49,780 nucleotides of DNA from an uncultured bacterium (GTDB taxonomy: Bacteria; Bacillota; Clostridia; Lachnospirales; Lachnospiraceae): NCBI GenBank assembly GCA_947651225.1, contig CANSYK010000021.1, forward strand, positions 1 to 49,780, written 5' to 3'. Positions 1 through 9,359 of the stretch are shown here, one piece after another. The notes under the pieces were generated by a model. That model saw only the letters and a program-made list of their open reading frames with translations. It did no database searches and was not told where the DNA came from. Both the position numbers and the translations under genes were made by a program. Every line of letters begins with the position of its first letter. The stretch's first letter is position 1.

Positions 1-60
1 CGTTTACAGCGCCGGATACACGCTGCAAAGCAGCATAACTTCCTATGTGTATCCATGCGC
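1..60. other. Left-edge non-coding stretch with inverted repeats
   Basis: No gene is visible here. The eight bases GGATACAC (14-21) reappear as the reverse complement GTGTATCC (45-52), enclosing a small hairpin GCTGC-aaa-GCAGC near 23-35. This could be part of a 5' leader of a minus-strand gene that lies beyond the window, because a strong minus-strand promoter sits just to the right. Function unknown. Confidence 0.3.
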
Positions 61-64
61 ATCC

Positions 65-103
65 ATTATAGTAAACGCATGTATTTTATGCGTTTACTAT
101 AAT
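65..103. repeat. Perfect 39-bp palindromic repeat, copy 1
   Basis: A 16-bp stem ATTATAGTAAACGCAT (65-80) pairs perfectly with 88-103 around a 7-nt loop GTATTTT. The same element occurs at 28700-28736 in opposite orientation, with the loop as its reverse complement. It starts about 10 nt downstream of the -10 box of a minus-strand promoter, so it would form the 5' end of that transcript. Confidence 0.8.
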
Positions 104-112
104 CCAGTTGTT

Positions 113-141
113 ATTATAGCTTTAGATGAAAAAGTTTTCAA
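113..141 (-). promoter_or_regulatory. Sigma-A promoter firing leftward out of the window
   Basis: Read on the minus strand, TTGAAA (141-136) and TATAAT (118-113) are separated by exactly 17 bases. Transcription would start near 105, run through the 39-bp palindrome and leave the window. The served gene is not in the window. Confidence 0.65.
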
Positions 142-228
142 TAACAGGAACCTCTTTTTGCAACTTTTATACCACCTTGCCTTTCTCCATTCCAAACCCA
201 GTTCCTTACCAGCCCTAAAATCTCGACA

Positions 229-1185
229 TCACTCTTCAAACAATTCCTCCAACTGCTGCAGATTTTCCACTTCATTCACCCTGCGCCGTATGCTGGCAGA
301 ATTTTTATATCCTGCTGTATACCATGCCACATGCTTGCGCATCTCCCGAATTCCCAAATATTCCCCCTTAAAAGCAATCTGCATCTTTGCATGGCGCAGA
401 ATCATTTCCATAACTTCTTCCAAACCTGGTTTTTCTTTGATAATCCCTGTTTGCCGATATGTTTTAATTTGGTGGAACAGCCAGGGGTTTCCCCTTGCAC
501 CACGAGCCAGCATCAACCCATCACAGGAAGTTTCTTCTTCACAGCGGATAGCGTCTTTTACAGAAAAAATGTCGCCGCTTGCAAACACAGGAATGGTGAC
601 AGCCTCCTTTATCTTTGCAATAATTTCCCAGTCTGCTTTTCCACTATAGTATTCTTCTCTTGTCCTCCCATGTACAGCAATGGCAGAAGCCCCATTATCC
701 TCCATACGTTTTGCAAAATCAACTGCATTAACCAAACCATCGTCAAAGCCTTTTCGAAACTTAACCGTTACCGGCTTTTGAATCCGGCCAGAAACCGCCT
801 TTACAATTTTTCCGGCAAGTACAGGGTCTTTCATCAAGGCAGAACCCTCCCCATTATTTACTACTTTAGGAACAGGGCACCCCATATTGATATCTAATAT
901 ATCAAAATTTCTTTCCTCTATCTTTTCTGCCATATCTGCCATCAATTCCGGCTCTGAACCAAAAAGCTGCAAAGCTGTGGGACGTTCTTTCTCATCAATC
1001 TCCCACAGCTTTTCCGTATTTTTATTTTTATAATAAATCCCCTTAGCACTAATCATTTCCGTATAAACAAGGTCTGCCCCCTGCTCCTTACACAACAATC
1101 GAAATGGCAGGTCCGTTACCCCTGCCATCGGCGCCAGTATTAAATTCCCCGGTATGATTACAGTTCCAATTTTTATCTGCTTCAT
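229..1185 (-). CDS. dusB: tRNA-dihydrouridine synthase (DusB type)
   Basis: This FMN-dependent enzyme reduces uridines in the tRNA D-loop using NADPH. The N-terminal TIM barrel begins with the family signature APMAGVTD, then NMGCP carries the general-acid cysteine, followed by KFRKG, VHGRTR and the phosphate-binding stretch with GARGNPW. A helical C-terminal domain completes about 318 residues, a normal length. The ATG at 1185 is preferred over one nine codons upstream (1212) because AAGGAAAG lies just before it and homology starts there. It is the last gene of a minus-strand group after argF, birA, a small unknown and coaX; dus next to coaX/birA is a common clostridial arrangement. Assignment to DusB rather than another Dus subgroup is by overall resemblance. 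Confidence 0.93.
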   Translation of the reverse strand: MKQIKIGTVIIPGNLILAPMAGVTDLPFRLLCKEQGADLVYTEMISAKGIYYKNKNTEKLWEIDEKERPTALQLFGSEPELMADMAEKIEERNFDILDINMGCPVPKVVNNGEGSALMKDPVLAGKIVKAVSGRIQKPVTVKFRKGFDDGLVNAVDFAKRMEDNGASAIAVHGRTREEYYSGKADWEIIAKIKEAVTIPVFASGDIFSVKDAIRCEEETSCDGLMLARGARGNPWLFHQIKTYRQTGIIKEKPGLEEVMEMILRHAKMQIAFKGEYLGIREMRKHVAWYTAGYKNSASIRRRVNEVENLQQLEELFEE

Positions 1186-1247
1186 TTCTTTCCTTACCTG
1201 TTTCTTGCGCATGACTCTTTCCTGCTTCTGGGAAAACTTCGCACCTT

Positions 1248-2021
1248 TTATACTTTTTTCTGCTTCTGGTAAATATATTGTAACCCCTTCAAGGTTAAAT
1301 CCGCATCATATATTTCAATTTCATTCGTGTTTTCTGAAACAATTTTTCCAAGTCCACCAGTTGCTACTACTTTAACTTCCAAAAGCCCTGCCTCTTTTCG
1401 CATCTCACGGATAATATACTCTGTCTGTCCAATCGTACCATAAAACAAGCCCGCCTGCATTGCCGAAATCGTATCACGGGCAATCACTTTCCCCGGACAC
1501 TTAATCTCAATCTCTGGAAGATTTGCGGTATTATTCCAGAGGGCATTTGCGGAAATACGGATTCCTGGACTGATGACACCGCCACGGAATGTACCATCTG
1601 CTGTTACAAGATCATATGTAGTGGCTGTCCCAAAATCTACCACGATAACAGGTCCTCCATACTGCTCATAGGCGCTGACTGCGTCTACGATACGGTCTGG
1701 CCCAATTTCCTTTGGATTAACCGTATCAATGCGAATTCCCGTTTTTGTTCCCGCACCTACCACAATTGGATGGCAGTCAAGATACTTGATAATTCCACTT
1801 GTAAACGAATACATCATTTTAGGTACAACAGAAGCAATAATTACCTCGCTGATCTGTTTTGGCGAAAACCCTTTCTGTTCCAATATATTACAAAGCAGCT
1901 CCCCATATTCATCTGAAGTTCTCGGCACCTGCACTGTAAAACGAAAACGAGTGATTAGCTTACTCCCGTCAAATACACCAAATGTTATATCAGTATTTCC
2001 AACATCAACTGCCAATAACAT
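1248..2021 (-). CDS. coaX: Type III pantothenate kinase
   Basis: It phosphorylates pantothenate, the first step of coenzyme A synthesis. The type III ASKHA-fold signatures are visible: [12 protein letters not shown] near the N-terminus (phosphate 1), GPDRIVDA in the middle, and DFGTATT (phosphate 2). The length of 257 residues fits the family. The ATG at 2021 follows GGGAGG with an 8-nt gap; a longer frame upstream (to 2066) lacks family sequence. It lies 25 bp after the small unknown gene and downstream of birA, as in many Firmicutes where coaX and birA are neighbours. Confidence 0.94.
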   Translation of the reverse strand: MLLAVDVGNTDITFGVFDGSKLITRFRFTVQVPRTSDEYGELLCNILEQKGFSPKQISEVIIASVVPKMMYSFTSGIIKYLDCHPIVVGAGTKTGIRIDTVNPKEIGPDRIVDAVSAYEQYGGPVIVVDFGTATTYDLVTADGTFRGGVISPGIRISANALWNNTANLPEIEIKCPGKVIARDTISAMQAGLFYGTIGQTEYIIREMRKEAGLLEVKVVATGGLGKIVSENTNEIEIYDADLTLKGLQYIYQKQKKV

Positions 2022-2046
2022 AATATTATCCTCCCAATTATAGAAA

Positions 2047-2415
2047 CTATTCTTCCAAAAGCGCACTGATATCTTCCTGTAAAAACTTTGCCTTGAAATA
2101 CAACTCTAACGCTTCCAGTAATTCTCTTTTATCTGACTGTATCTGCTTTATTTTCAATACACTTCCTATCTCATCAAAAAGCAAATCGCCCTCCCTTGCT
2201 GTTACATGAATCAAAAGATTGCCGGAATCATCAAAATGAAGAGTAAGAATTCCCCCGATTTCTGCTGTATATAACACACACAAAATCTGCAATTCTTCCT
2301 GAATGGATACCGGAAGTCCCGCAAAAGCAGGATTCAGATAATATTTCTCTTCATATGCACTTGCTGCACAAAGGATTACTCCCTCAATTTCATATTCTTC
2401 CTCAAACATATCCAT
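2047..2415 (-). CDS. Small conserved hypothetical acidic protein
   Basis: This 122-residue protein is acidic and appears cytoplasmic, with no signal peptide or membrane segment. It reads as alpha/beta, with an [16 protein letters not shown] strand pair and a helical, Leu/Glu-rich C-terminus. Its start overlaps the end of birA by 14 bases, and a GAGGGGG ribosome-binding site lies inside the birA end, so the two are translationally coupled. It resembles small uncharacterised proteins found between birA and coaX in Lachnospiraceae (possibly a DUF6145-type family, not verified). No function can be assigned. Confidence 0.75.
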   Translation of the reverse strand: MDMFEEEYEIEGVILCAASAYEEKYYLNPAFAGLPVSIQEELQILCVLYTAEIGGILTLHFDDSGNLLIHVTAREGDLLFDEIGSVLKIKQIQSDKRELLEALELYFKAKFLQEDISALLEE

Positions 2416-3403
2416 GTAACCCCCTCACAGAAACTTCTCCTGATACAATCCTCTTTACCTGCCCTTCCATTTCTACCAGAAGCGCACCATCCCTGTCAAT
2501 CCCTCTTGCAATCCCGACGTCGGTATTTTCCAGAGACGCCTGCTCTGTCATTCCGTAATAAACACGGACTTCTTTATCCTTATTTGCCATTACACCATTA
2601 TACTCTTCTATTACAAAGGACAAATCCTGCTTTTGTATAAACTGTTCATAATATCCACAGAAGTTTTCTACCCATGCTGCCGCCAGTTCTGCACGGTTGG
2701 TTTTCTTTCCTGTCTGTAAATAAATAGAGGTTGCCATTTTTTCCACCTCTTTTGAGAAAGAAGACATATTGGCATTGATTCCAATTCCGACTACCACATA
2801 GTGGACAAAGTTTTCTTCTGAACTCATCTCCGTAAGTATACCACAAATTTTCTTTTTCGCAAGAATAACGTCATTAGGCCACTTAATCTGCGCATCCAGA
2901 CTGCACACTTTTTTGACCGCACGAACCAGTGCAAGCGCTGCTAAAAGCGTAAGCCCTGTCACTTTTACTGGAAGAATCGACGGACGCAGTAAAAGTGTCA
3001 TCCAAATTCCGACTCCTGGATCGGATTCCCAACTTCGGCCACGCCGACCTTTTCCTGCCGTCTGCTCTTCTGCTGTCACAAGCATCCCTTCTGCTTCTCC
3101 AAGTTCTGCCAACTGTTTTGCTTTCGTATTGGTAGAATCAATGGTCTGAAAACATTCCACCTTCTGGCAGATACCGTTTTCCGGCAGACGGCTTAAAAGA
3201 TCAGGTGCATAAAGTTTATCTGGCACAGAAGCCAGACGATATCCTTTTTTGGGCACAGATTCAATCTGATATCCATTTTCTTTTAATACCGTTATATTTT
3301 TCCACACTGCCTGCCTTGATACGCCGAGCGCTTCACATAGTTCAGTTCCTGACACATAACCAGCTCCGGCATCTCGCAGCGCCCTTAATATTTTCTCTTT
3401 CAT
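2402..3403 (-). CDS. birA: Biotin--[acetyl-CoA-carboxylase] ligase / biotin repressor
   Basis: It makes biotinoyl-AMP and transfers biotin to carboxylase carrier domains. Residues 1-65 form a winged HTH (LGVSRQAVWKNI), so it is a bifunctional group II BirA able to repress biotin genes. The catalytic domain has the biotinyl-AMP loop GRRGRSW and the KWPNDV...KICGILTE signature. A small SH3-like C-terminal domain ends in VSGEVSVRG. Its 333 residues are typical. The ATG at 3403 follows AAGGTGG. It lies 30 bp after argF and overlaps the next gene, so it is probably part of an argF-birA-unknown-coaX-dus transcript. Confidence 0.94.
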   Translation of the reverse strand: MKEKILRALRDAGAGYVSGTELCEALGVSRQAVWKNITVLKENGYQIESVPKKGYRLASVPDKLYAPDLLSRLPENGICQKVECFQTIDSTNTKAKQLAELGEAEGMLVTAEEQTAGKGRRGRSWESDPGVGIWMTLLLRPSILPVKVTGLTLLAALALVRAVKKVCSLDAQIKWPNDVILAKKKICGILTEMSSEENFVHYVVVGIGINANMSSFSKEVEKMATSIYLQTGKKTNRAELAAAWVENFCGYYEQFIQKQDLSFVIEEYNGVMANKDKEVRVYYGMTEQASLENTDVGIARGIDRDGALLVEMEGQVKRIVSGEVSVRGLHGYV

Positions 3404-3433
3404 AATGCCACCTTAGGAACTACCATTTCCCTC

Positions 3434-4426
3434 TTACTTTTCTCCCAGTGTAGCCACCATTACTGCTTTAATTGTGTGCATTCTGTTTTCTGCCTCATCA
3501 AAGACAACTGACTGTGGCGATTCAAACACTTCATCTGTCACTTCCAATTCCTTTAATCCAAACTTTTCATAAACTTCCTGGCCGATTGTCGTTTTCAAAT
3601 CATGAAATGCTGGGAGGCAATGTGTGAAAATAGCTGTTTCTTTTGCGTTCTCCATCACTTTTTTATTGACCTGATATGGCGATAATGCCTTAATCCGCTC
3701 TGCCCATACTTCATCTGGCTCTCCCATAGACACCCAGACATCTGTATAGATTACATCTGCATCCTTTGTCCCGGTCATAACATCCTCTGTCAGTGTAATG
3801 GAACCGCCAGAAGCCTTTGCATATTCCTTACACTGCTGCACCAGATCGTCCGCTGGAAAATATTCTTTTGATGTGCATGCCACAAAATCCATTCCCATTT
3901 TCGCACAGACAATCATCAGAGAATTTCCCATATTATAACGGGCGTCTCCCATATAAACAAGTTTTACGCCTTTCAGTTTGCCCAGATGTTCGCGAATAGT
4001 AAGAAGTGTCGCAAGCATCTGTGTTGGATGATATTCATTCGTCAATCCATTCCAGACGGGAACACCTGCGTGTTTTGCAAGCTCCTCTACAATTTCCTGG
4101 CCATAGCCACGGTATTCGATCCCGTCAAACATTCTTCCAAGCACACGAGCCGTGTCTGCAATACTTTCCTTTTTTCCAATCTGAGAGCCGGACGGGTCCA
4201 GATAGGTCGTTCCCATCCCCATATCATGGGCGGCAACCTCAAAGGAACAGCGAGTACGGGTGCTTGTCTTTTCAAAAATCAGGGCTACATTTTTTCCCAC
4301 ATAATGGTTATGCAAAATCCCTTTTTTCTTTTCCTCTTTTAACTTAGCCGCCAAATCAACCAGATATGTAATCTCCTCTGGTGTGAAATCTTTTAAAGTC
4401 AAAAAATTACGCCCTTTTAAATCCAT
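3434..4426 (-). CDS. argF: Ornithine carbamoyltransferase
   Basis: It joins carbamoyl phosphate and ornithine to citrulline; it may be anabolic (ArgF) or catabolic (ArcB). The carbamoyl phosphate loop STRTR and the ornithine-site HCLP motif (in [10 protein letters not shown]) are both present. The ATG at 4426 (330 residues) follows GAGGAGG; the frame runs 17 codons further upstream but without family sequence. No other arginine genes adjoin, and the ARG-box-like palindrome upstream favours an ArgR-controlled anabolic role, which is inference. Confidence 0.93.
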   Translation of the reverse strand: MDLKGRNFLTLKDFTPEEITYLVDLAAKLKEEKKKGILHNHYVGKNVALIFEKTSTRTRCSFEVAAHDMGMGTTYLDPSGSQIGKKESIADTARVLGRMFDGIEYRGYGQEIVEELAKHAGVPVWNGLTNEYHPTQMLATLLTIREHLGKLKGVKLVYMGDARYNMGNSLMIVCAKMGMDFVACTSKEYFPADDLVQQCKEYAKASGGSITLTEDVMTGTKDADVIYTDVWVSMGEPDEVWAERIKALSPYQVNKKVMENAKETAIFTHCLPAFHDLKTTIGQEVYEKFGLKELEVTDEVFESPQSVVFDEAENRMHTIKAVMVATLGEK

Positions 4427-4437
4427 AATTGTCCTCC

Positions 4438-4451
4438 TCAATAAATATTCA
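4438..4451. promoter_or_regulatory. Candidate ARG box upstream of argF
   Basis: Read on the minus strand the bases are TGAATATTTATTGA, one mismatch from the perfect ARG-box palindrome TGAATWWWWATTCA. The site lies immediately upstream of the argF ribosome-binding site, where ArgR could block transcription or act in the leader. This is a motif match only. Confidence 0.4.
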
Positions 4452-4473
4452 TCATAACTTTCTATCCCATAGA

Positions 4474-4516
4474 ACACCCCGAATATCTGTTCAGATATCC
4501 GGGGTGTTTCTTTTTT
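4474..4516. terminator. Strong hairpin between SPFH gene and argF
   Basis: ACACCCCG and CGGGGTGT form the base of a nearly perfect hairpin (4474-4507) whose upper stem pairs ATATCT with AGATAT around a 4-nt loop. The T-rich tract TTCTTTTTT follows on the plus strand. In the direction of the genes (minus) it separates the SPFH gene from argF, so it probably ends the upstream transcript or acts as an attenuator, although the U-tract faces the other way. Confidence 0.6.
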
Positions 4517-4565
4517 ATGAGACTTCGTTTTTCTTAATCAGCATCTTTTAAACCCTTCTCACATT

Positions 4566-5486
4566 TTAATCGTTCCTGGCAACTTCTTTTACAGAAGTAA
4601 CTAAGCCTGCCAATGACTGAATTTCTGATGGAATAATAATCTTGGTTGCCCTTCCGTCAGACGCCTTTTCAAAAGCTTCCAGGCTCTTTAACTGAATTAC
4701 CTGCTCTGTCGCTCCTGCTTCATTCAGCATACGGATACCATCTGCCTTTGCTTTCTGCACTGCCATAATTGCCTGTGCCTGGCCTTCCGCCTCGCGAATT
4801 GTCGCTTCCTTCGTTGCCTCGGCCCTTAAAATCGCAGACGCTTTTTCCGCTTCCGCATCCAGAATTGCAGCTTCCTTCTTACCCTGTGCTACCAAAATTG
4901 CTGATTCCTTCTCACCCTGGGAACGAAGAATGGATTCTCGCTTTTCACGCTCCGCTTTCATCTGCTTTTCCATAGCATCCTGAATTGCTGCTGGAGGTAT
5001 AATATTTTTTAACTCTACACGGTTTACCTTAATTCCCCATGGATCTGTCGCTAAATCCAGAGAAGCACGCATCTTTGTGTTAATTGTCTCACGGGAAGTC
5101 AACGTCTCATCCAATTCCAATTCACCGATAATGTTACGGAGTGTTGTCGCTGTCAGATTTTCAATCGCTACAATCGGATTCTCCACTCCATAGGCATAAC
5201 GCTCTGGATCTGTAATCTGGAAAAAGATAACCGTATCAATCCGCATCGTAACATTATCCTTTGTAATGACAGGCTGCGGCGCAAAGTCAACTACCTGTTC
5301 CTTTAAAACCACACGCTTTGCTACACGGTCAATAAATGGCACCTTGAAATGAATTCCAACGCCCCATGTTGCCTGATATCCTCCAAGACGCTCCACTACA
5401 TATGCTTTCGCCTGTGGTACAACATTAATGCAGGATAACACTATAATCACAATAATCACTAAAGTCACAATAAATACTGCTGGCAT
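4566..5486 (-). CDS. SPFH/Band 7 membrane protein (stomatin/QmcA-like)
   Basis: The protein has one N-terminal membrane segment (about residues 2-24), then a Band 7 domain beginning VVPQAKAYVVERLGGY, then an Ala/Glu-rich coiled coil (about 180-270), the usual stomatin/flotillin plan. Such proteins form membrane-bound oligomeric cages and partner with NfeD proteins in membrane quality control. The ATG at 5486 follows GGAGAG. The NfeD gene ends 17 bp upstream, giving the conserved nfeD-SPFH operon. Length (306 residues) is normal. Confidence 0.92.
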   Translation of the reverse strand: MPAVFIVTLVIIVIIVLSCINVVPQAKAYVVERLGGYQATWGVGIHFKVPFIDRVAKRVVLKEQVVDFAPQPVITKDNVTMRIDTVIFFQITDPERYAYGVENPIVAIENLTATTLRNIIGELELDETLTSRETINTKMRASLDLATDPWGIKVNRVELKNIIPPAAIQDAMEKQMKAEREKRESILRSQGEKESAILVAQGKKEAAILDAEAEKASAILRAEATKEATIREAEGQAQAIMAVQKAKADGIRMLNEAGATEQVIQLKSLEAFEKASDGRATKIIIPSEIQSLAGLVTSVKEVARND

Positions 5487-5502
5487 ATCATTCTCTCCTT
5501 TA

Positions 5503-5937
5503 TTATTTGTCACAAGGCACAACAACAATATGCGCACCTTTTACTTCTTTTACCTCTACTTTTGCTTCTGGCATAATCTTTATGCTGGCATCCTCACTCC
5601 TTGCCATCCACTCCATACCATCTAACATCACCTTGCCGGTCTGGTTAAAATTGTCAATTTCCTCTATTACCTTGCCATGCCTCCCCGCCAGACTGTCTAC
5701 ATTTGTCTTTGTCCTGTTCGCATTCAGATGCTTTTCCACAACTGGCCTTGTGCAAATCAAAAGAATGATTGAAACAACCAGGAACAATACAATCTGCAGC
5801 CATAGCGGCGCCTGACACTGACCTGCAATAAACGCTACAAAGGCTCCTCCTGCAAACCAAATTGTTGTAAGCCCCAAAGTCAGAATTTCAAGCACTAATA
5901 AGACAGCAACAGCAATTAACCAATAAATTGGTTCCAT
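5503..5937 (-). CDS. NfeD family membrane protein (short form)
   Basis: This 144-residue protein has two or three hydrophobic segments in its first 70 residues and a C-terminal soluble OB-fold domain that begins near LAGRHGKVIEEI. That is the short NfeD form lacking the ClpP-like protease domain. It is first in the operon with the SPFH gene and begins at an ATG after TAGGAGG. NfeD proteins act as partners or regulators of SPFH oligomers; the biochemical role here is unknown. Confidence 0.88.
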   Translation of the reverse strand: MEPIYWLIAVAVLLVLEILTLGLTTIWFAGGAFVAFIAGQCQAPLWLQIVLFLVVSIILLICTRPVVEKHLNANRTKTNVDSLAGRHGKVIEEIDNFNQTGKVMLDGMEWMARSEDASIKIMPEAKVEVKEVKGAHIVVVPCDK

Positions 5938-5968
5938 ACTCTGTTCCTCCTAAAAGCAATTTAAAAAG

Positions 5969-5997
5969 ATTATATACGATTTTAATGGAAAACACAA
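5969..5997 (-). promoter_or_regulatory. Promoter of the nfeD-SPFH operon
   Basis: On the minus strand TTGTGT (5997-5992) and a perfect TATAAT (5974-5969) are 17 bases apart. The start of transcription would fall about 25 nt before the nfeD start codon. Confidence 0.6.
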
Positions 5998-6006
5998 TCT
6001 TTTCTT

Positions 6007-6810
6007 TTATGAACACAAATCCCCTAATGGTTTCGTCCGTTTCTGACGGGCAACCTCATACATCAAAATCGCCGCAGATACAGCGGCATTTAACGACTCT
6101 AAACTGCCTTCCATCGGAATGCGGATGGTTTGTGTCAAATGAGAAGCCACCTTTTCTGAAATGCCATTCGCCTCATTTCCAATTACAATGCCAGCTCCCA
6201 TTTTGTAATCTGGCATATCATATACTATGCTTCCCTGCATCATCGTTCCATATACAGGAATCTGATTCTGTTTTAGAGCGTCAATTACTTCTGCCAAATC
6301 TTCTGCGTAATAAAATGGCACCCTGAATATTGCCCCCATTGTGGAACGTACTACCTTGGGATTGAACAAATCTACACTTTCCCGGCTTAAAATAACACCT
6401 GACATACCTGCGCCCTCCGCTGTCCGCATGATTGTGCCAAGATTTCCCGGGTCCCGTAAATCATCCAAAAGAAGAATACTCCTGTTTTGATCCGCAAGTA
6501 TTGTTTCCAATTCATAGCCCGGCATCCGCACCAAACCAAGGACTCCCTGCGGCGTCACTGTTTCCGACATAGATGCAAACACTTTGTCTGCAACCACATC
6601 ATAACCACAGCCCCCAAAAACGTCATCCTTGACTTCCTCTTCCCACATAGTTTCTGACACATATACCTTTTGCAGCTTTCCATAAGATGCCGCTTCTGTT
6701 ACAAGCTTTATCCCCTCTGCTACAAACAGCTTCTGTTTCCGGCGTTCTTTCGCACTTTTCTGCAGCCTGATCACTGCCTTTATCTGTGCGTTTGTCTGAC
6801 TGGTTATCAT
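6007..6810 (-). CDS. SpoU/TrmH family RNA 2'-O-methyltransferase
   Basis: It transfers a methyl group from SAM to a ribose 2'-OH in rRNA or tRNA. The N-terminal substrate-binding domain starts ITSQTNAQIKAV. The trefoil-knot SPOUT domain has motif 1 around NLGTIMRTAEGAG, motif 2 VIGNEANGIS, and motif 3 IPMEGSLESLNAAVS. The 267 residues match RlmB/TsnR-like proteins; the exact substrate cannot be told. It stands alone between the nfeD promoter and the chemotaxis receptor gene. Confidence 0.9.
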   Translation of the reverse strand: MITSQTNAQIKAVIRLQKSAKERRKQKLFVAEGIKLVTEAASYGKLQKVYVSETMWEEEVKDDVFGGCGYDVVADKVFASMSETVTPQGVLGLVRMPGYELETILADQNRSILLLDDLRDPGNLGTIMRTAEGAGMSGVILSRESVDLFNPKVVRSTMGAIFRVPFYYAEDLAEVIDALKQNQIPVYGTMMQGSIVYDMPDYKMGAGIVIGNEANGISEKVASHLTQTIRIPMEGSLESLNAAVSAAILMYEVARQKRTKPLGDLCS

Positions 6811-6889
6811 TCCATTTCCGCTCCATTTCCTCTGCCGTCATTGACAGCCCATGCCTTCCCTGCGTTACTATCTGCGAATAATAACAACT

Positions 6890-8380
6890 CTACATATATT
6901 GCTCCATATTTTCCGTTGTCTTTTTCATCAATGTAATGGCATCTTTTGTTTGTTCTGCAAGCTGTAAGTTCTTTTCACTAATGATATTCGCCTGTTCAGC
7001 GCTTGCTGTAACCTCCTCTGTCGTTGCGGACAACTGGGAAATATTTTCTACAATCTGGTTGTTCGCTTCTGACAGATTAACAATCTTATTGTCAATTTCC
7101 TCAATATCCCCAATCAGCACTGTCATATTGTGTTCCAGCTTTTGAAAAGTTTCTGCAGCAGAAAGGATTTTCTCATTCTGGCTCTTTGCTGCACCTACAG
7201 ACTGGTCTACCGAATGTACTACAGCATTTGCATTTTCAACTAACTCATTAATAATCTTTGTAATATCCTCTGTCGAGCTTTTTGTCTGCTCCGCAAGCTG
7301 ACGAATCTGCTCTGCCACAACCGCAAAGCCTCTTCCCGCTTCACCAGCCCTTGCACTTTCAATCGATGCATTCAAAGCAAGAAGATTTGTCTGGCTGGAT
7401 ATATCTAAAATCATTCCCGCAATGGACTCTCCCTCTTTTGTCTTTACAAGCAGTCGTTCCATTGCAGATGTCACCTGCTCATTTGTACTTGCAATCGAAT
7501 CCGCGTGCACTTTCAAATCATCCATAATGCGTATATTCTCCTGGACACCACTATTGGAATCCCTGGCAATATCAACCATCGCTTTGGAATGTTCCCTGGT
7601 TTCTTCAATCGCTGTCTGAATATTTTGCGTCATGCTATTTTGTTCTTCAATGTTTTCCGCTGTCAGCCCTGTTGCCTCAGAAATCTCATACATACTTCTT
7701 GCAACCGCCTCTGTTGACTCTACCAGACTGTTGACCATATCGGTGCTTTTTTCAGACTCCTCCTGTACTGTACTGGATATTTCCACCATCTGGCCTATCA
7801 TGCCCTCCTGCTTCTTGCTTTGCTCCGCAACTGTACCAAGCGCATCATCACTAAACTGTTTTGAAAACATTTCCACTCTGGCAATCACATAAAAAATGCC
7901 ATATACCATTAAAACCATACATGCCATATCCAAATCTTCATCCAGCATTCCCTTCATTCCCTGAATCACAAGGCCAACTGTATATAAGATAACATATGCA
8001 ATCACCTCACGCACAAACACTGCCTTGTCATAATATGGTATTTGCACTAACAAAACCCCAAACAAAGCAAAAATGATAAATGTTGCATCCGTCTGTGCTA
8101 CCAGCAAAAAATAAACCACACCCATTTCAATACTGATTGCCAGCTTTAACATGCTTCCAGAACGATTCCTCAAACTGATCATTATATTAAATACCAAACT
8201 TATGACCATCCATGCGGTACTGCCAACCGCCGTTACTATGTCCAGCTTACCCACATTATATTTCATCCAGACAAATATAAGCAAAATCACCATCACAGAA
8301 CCTATTACAATATCAGAAAAGCGGTTCATTTTCAAATATCTTTCCTTTGGATCGTTATAACGATATTTTTTCTCCTCCAT
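6890..8380 (-). CDS. Methyl-accepting chemotaxis protein with multi-pass membrane sensor
   Basis: The N-terminal 190 residues carry about six membrane segments and no extracellular sensor domain, so it may sense within the membrane or internally. The rest is a long coiled-coil signalling domain whose hairpin tip ([21 protein letters not shown]) contacts CheA/CheW. There is no classical HAMP domain and no C-terminal CheR-binding pentapeptide. The 496 residues start at an ATG after GGGAGG. It is a single gene with its own promoter; its presence agrees with the flagellar genes near 22-24 kb. Confidence 0.9.
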   Translation of the reverse strand: MEEKKYRYNDPKERYLKMNRFSDIVIGSVMVILLIFVWMKYNVGKLDIVTAVGSTAWMVISLVFNIMISLRNRSGSMLKLAISIEMGVVYFLLVAQTDATFIIFALFGVLLVQIPYYDKAVFVREVIAYVILYTVGLVIQGMKGMLDEDLDMACMVLMVYGIFYVIARVEMFSKQFSDDALGTVAEQSKKQEGMIGQMVEISSTVQEESEKSTDMVNSLVESTEAVARSMYEISEATGLTAENIEEQNSMTQNIQTAIEETREHSKAMVDIARDSNSGVQENIRIMDDLKVHADSIASTNEQVTSAMERLLVKTKEGESIAGMILDISSQTNLLALNASIESARAGEAGRGFAVVAEQIRQLAEQTKSSTEDITKIINELVENANAVVHSVDQSVGAAKSQNEKILSAAETFQKLEHNMTVLIGDIEEIDNKIVNLSEANNQIVENISQLSATTEEVTASAEQANIISEKNLQLAEQTKDAITLMKKTTENMEQYM

Positions 8381-8442
8381 TAAATATTCCTCCCTCTGTT
8401 TTAATTTATTTTACTATGCCGCTGTCCGCAGCTCCTTCTTAT

Positions 8443-8472
8443 ATTTTAAAAACCTGATTTACCACTTGTCAA
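8443..8472 (-). promoter_or_regulatory. Sigma-A promoter of the chemotaxis receptor gene
   Basis: On the minus strand a perfect TTGACA (8472-8467) and TAAAAT (8448-8443) are 18 bases apart, about 65 nt upstream of the start codon at 8380. Confidence 0.55.
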
Positions 8473-8500
8473 TACCTGTCTTACGATTTATGAAAAAAAG

Positions 8501-9223
8501 TTATAGCTCTATTAACCGCAGCTTGTCTGCCAACAAAAAAATGATTACCCCTGTTATAAAAAAAGCAGCGGCTCCTGCCCCAAGGCGAATTAACAGAATC
8601 ATAAAGCTATGTTCCTGATACCATGCATCATCAAAAGTATATAACACACCATCCAGCGATGCATCATATTTCTGACAAATTTCGGTCAGATATGACTTTG
8701 CCTGTGGCCTTAGCGGAGCTTTATGTCCAATCGGCAACACTGTCTTTTCTCCCTTTTTCAGCGCTTTCACATACTGCTCCGGCATTTGTGCTAATATGTA
8801 CGACTTGTCAGGGCATTGTATCAGATAATATTGGCTGTAATCATCTAATATATCAAATATGTCCCAAAAGTTTTTTTGAACTTCCCTCTTTCTTTTATAA
8901 TTCCTTGTGCCCGCCCGGCCCCTATAGGGGTCTGCCCATCCATTCAGGCTGCTAATGCCAGTTGGCACAATACCTATTGGCTCTACTGTCACCTCATCTA
9001 TCTGAAATAATTCCTCAAATTCTTCTTTTCCTGACAGCCTTGGAACATCCCTGTCAGGCAGACGGCCAGTATAAATATTTCCATCTTCTTTCTGCATTTG
9101 GCTTAATGGAACTGTTGCCTCCCCCTTCTTCATCCAATTTTCAGGATGCAAATTTACACAGACAAAAAGTCCTGCTACAAGGCTAACTACCGCCACAATC
9201 ATTGTTCTCAATTTCGATTTCAT
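8501..9223 (-). CDS. Bitopic membrane protein of unknown function
   Basis: About 240 residues begin at the ATG at 9223 after AAGGGG. There is an N-terminal membrane segment (about residues 7-25), a soluble middle domain with a YYLIQCPDKSYILAQMPE stretch, and a C-terminal membrane segment (about 207-230) with a short charged tail. Two membrane anchors around an extracytoplasmic domain resemble uncharacterised clostridial membrane proteins. No catalytic motif is recognised. It lies between prfA and the chemotaxis receptor with terminator or promoter signals on both sides, so it is probably monocistronic. Confidence 0.7.
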   Translation of the reverse strand: MKSKLRTMIVAVVSLVAGLFVCVNLHPENWMKKGEATVPLSQMQKEDGNIYTGRLPDRDVPRLSGKEEFEELFQIDEVTVEPIGIVPTGISSLNGWADPYRGRAGTRNYKRKREVQKNFWDIFDILDDYSQYYLIQCPDKSYILAQMPEQYVKALKKGEKTVLPIGHKAPLRPQAKSYLTEICQKYDASLDGVLYTFDDAWYQEHSFMILLIRLGAGAAAFFITGVIIFLLADKLRLIEL

Positions 9224-9302
9224 TTTTTTCCCCTTCAAAAATATCACCTGATCAGGAACTGTAAATAAATTATTGAAGATTTATTTCTTAACAGTTCGTA
9301 AG

Positions 9303-9337
9303 ATTAAAGAACGCCCACTGTTACAAGCGGGCGTTCC
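9303..9337 (-). terminator. Rho-independent terminator after prfA
   Basis: GAACGCCC (9309-9316) pairs with GGGCGTTC (9329-9336). On the minus strand the hairpin is followed by TTTAATCTT. It lies 24 bp after the prfA stop and ends the rpmE-DUF1385-prmC-prfA direction of transcription. Confidence 0.7.
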
Positions 9338-9359
9338 CTATGCAGCAAACACCACCAAG

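Noticed and set aside
47-897. Plus-strand open frames opposite dus
   Set aside because: The minus strand encodes a complete Dus protein with all motifs; the opposite frames match no family.
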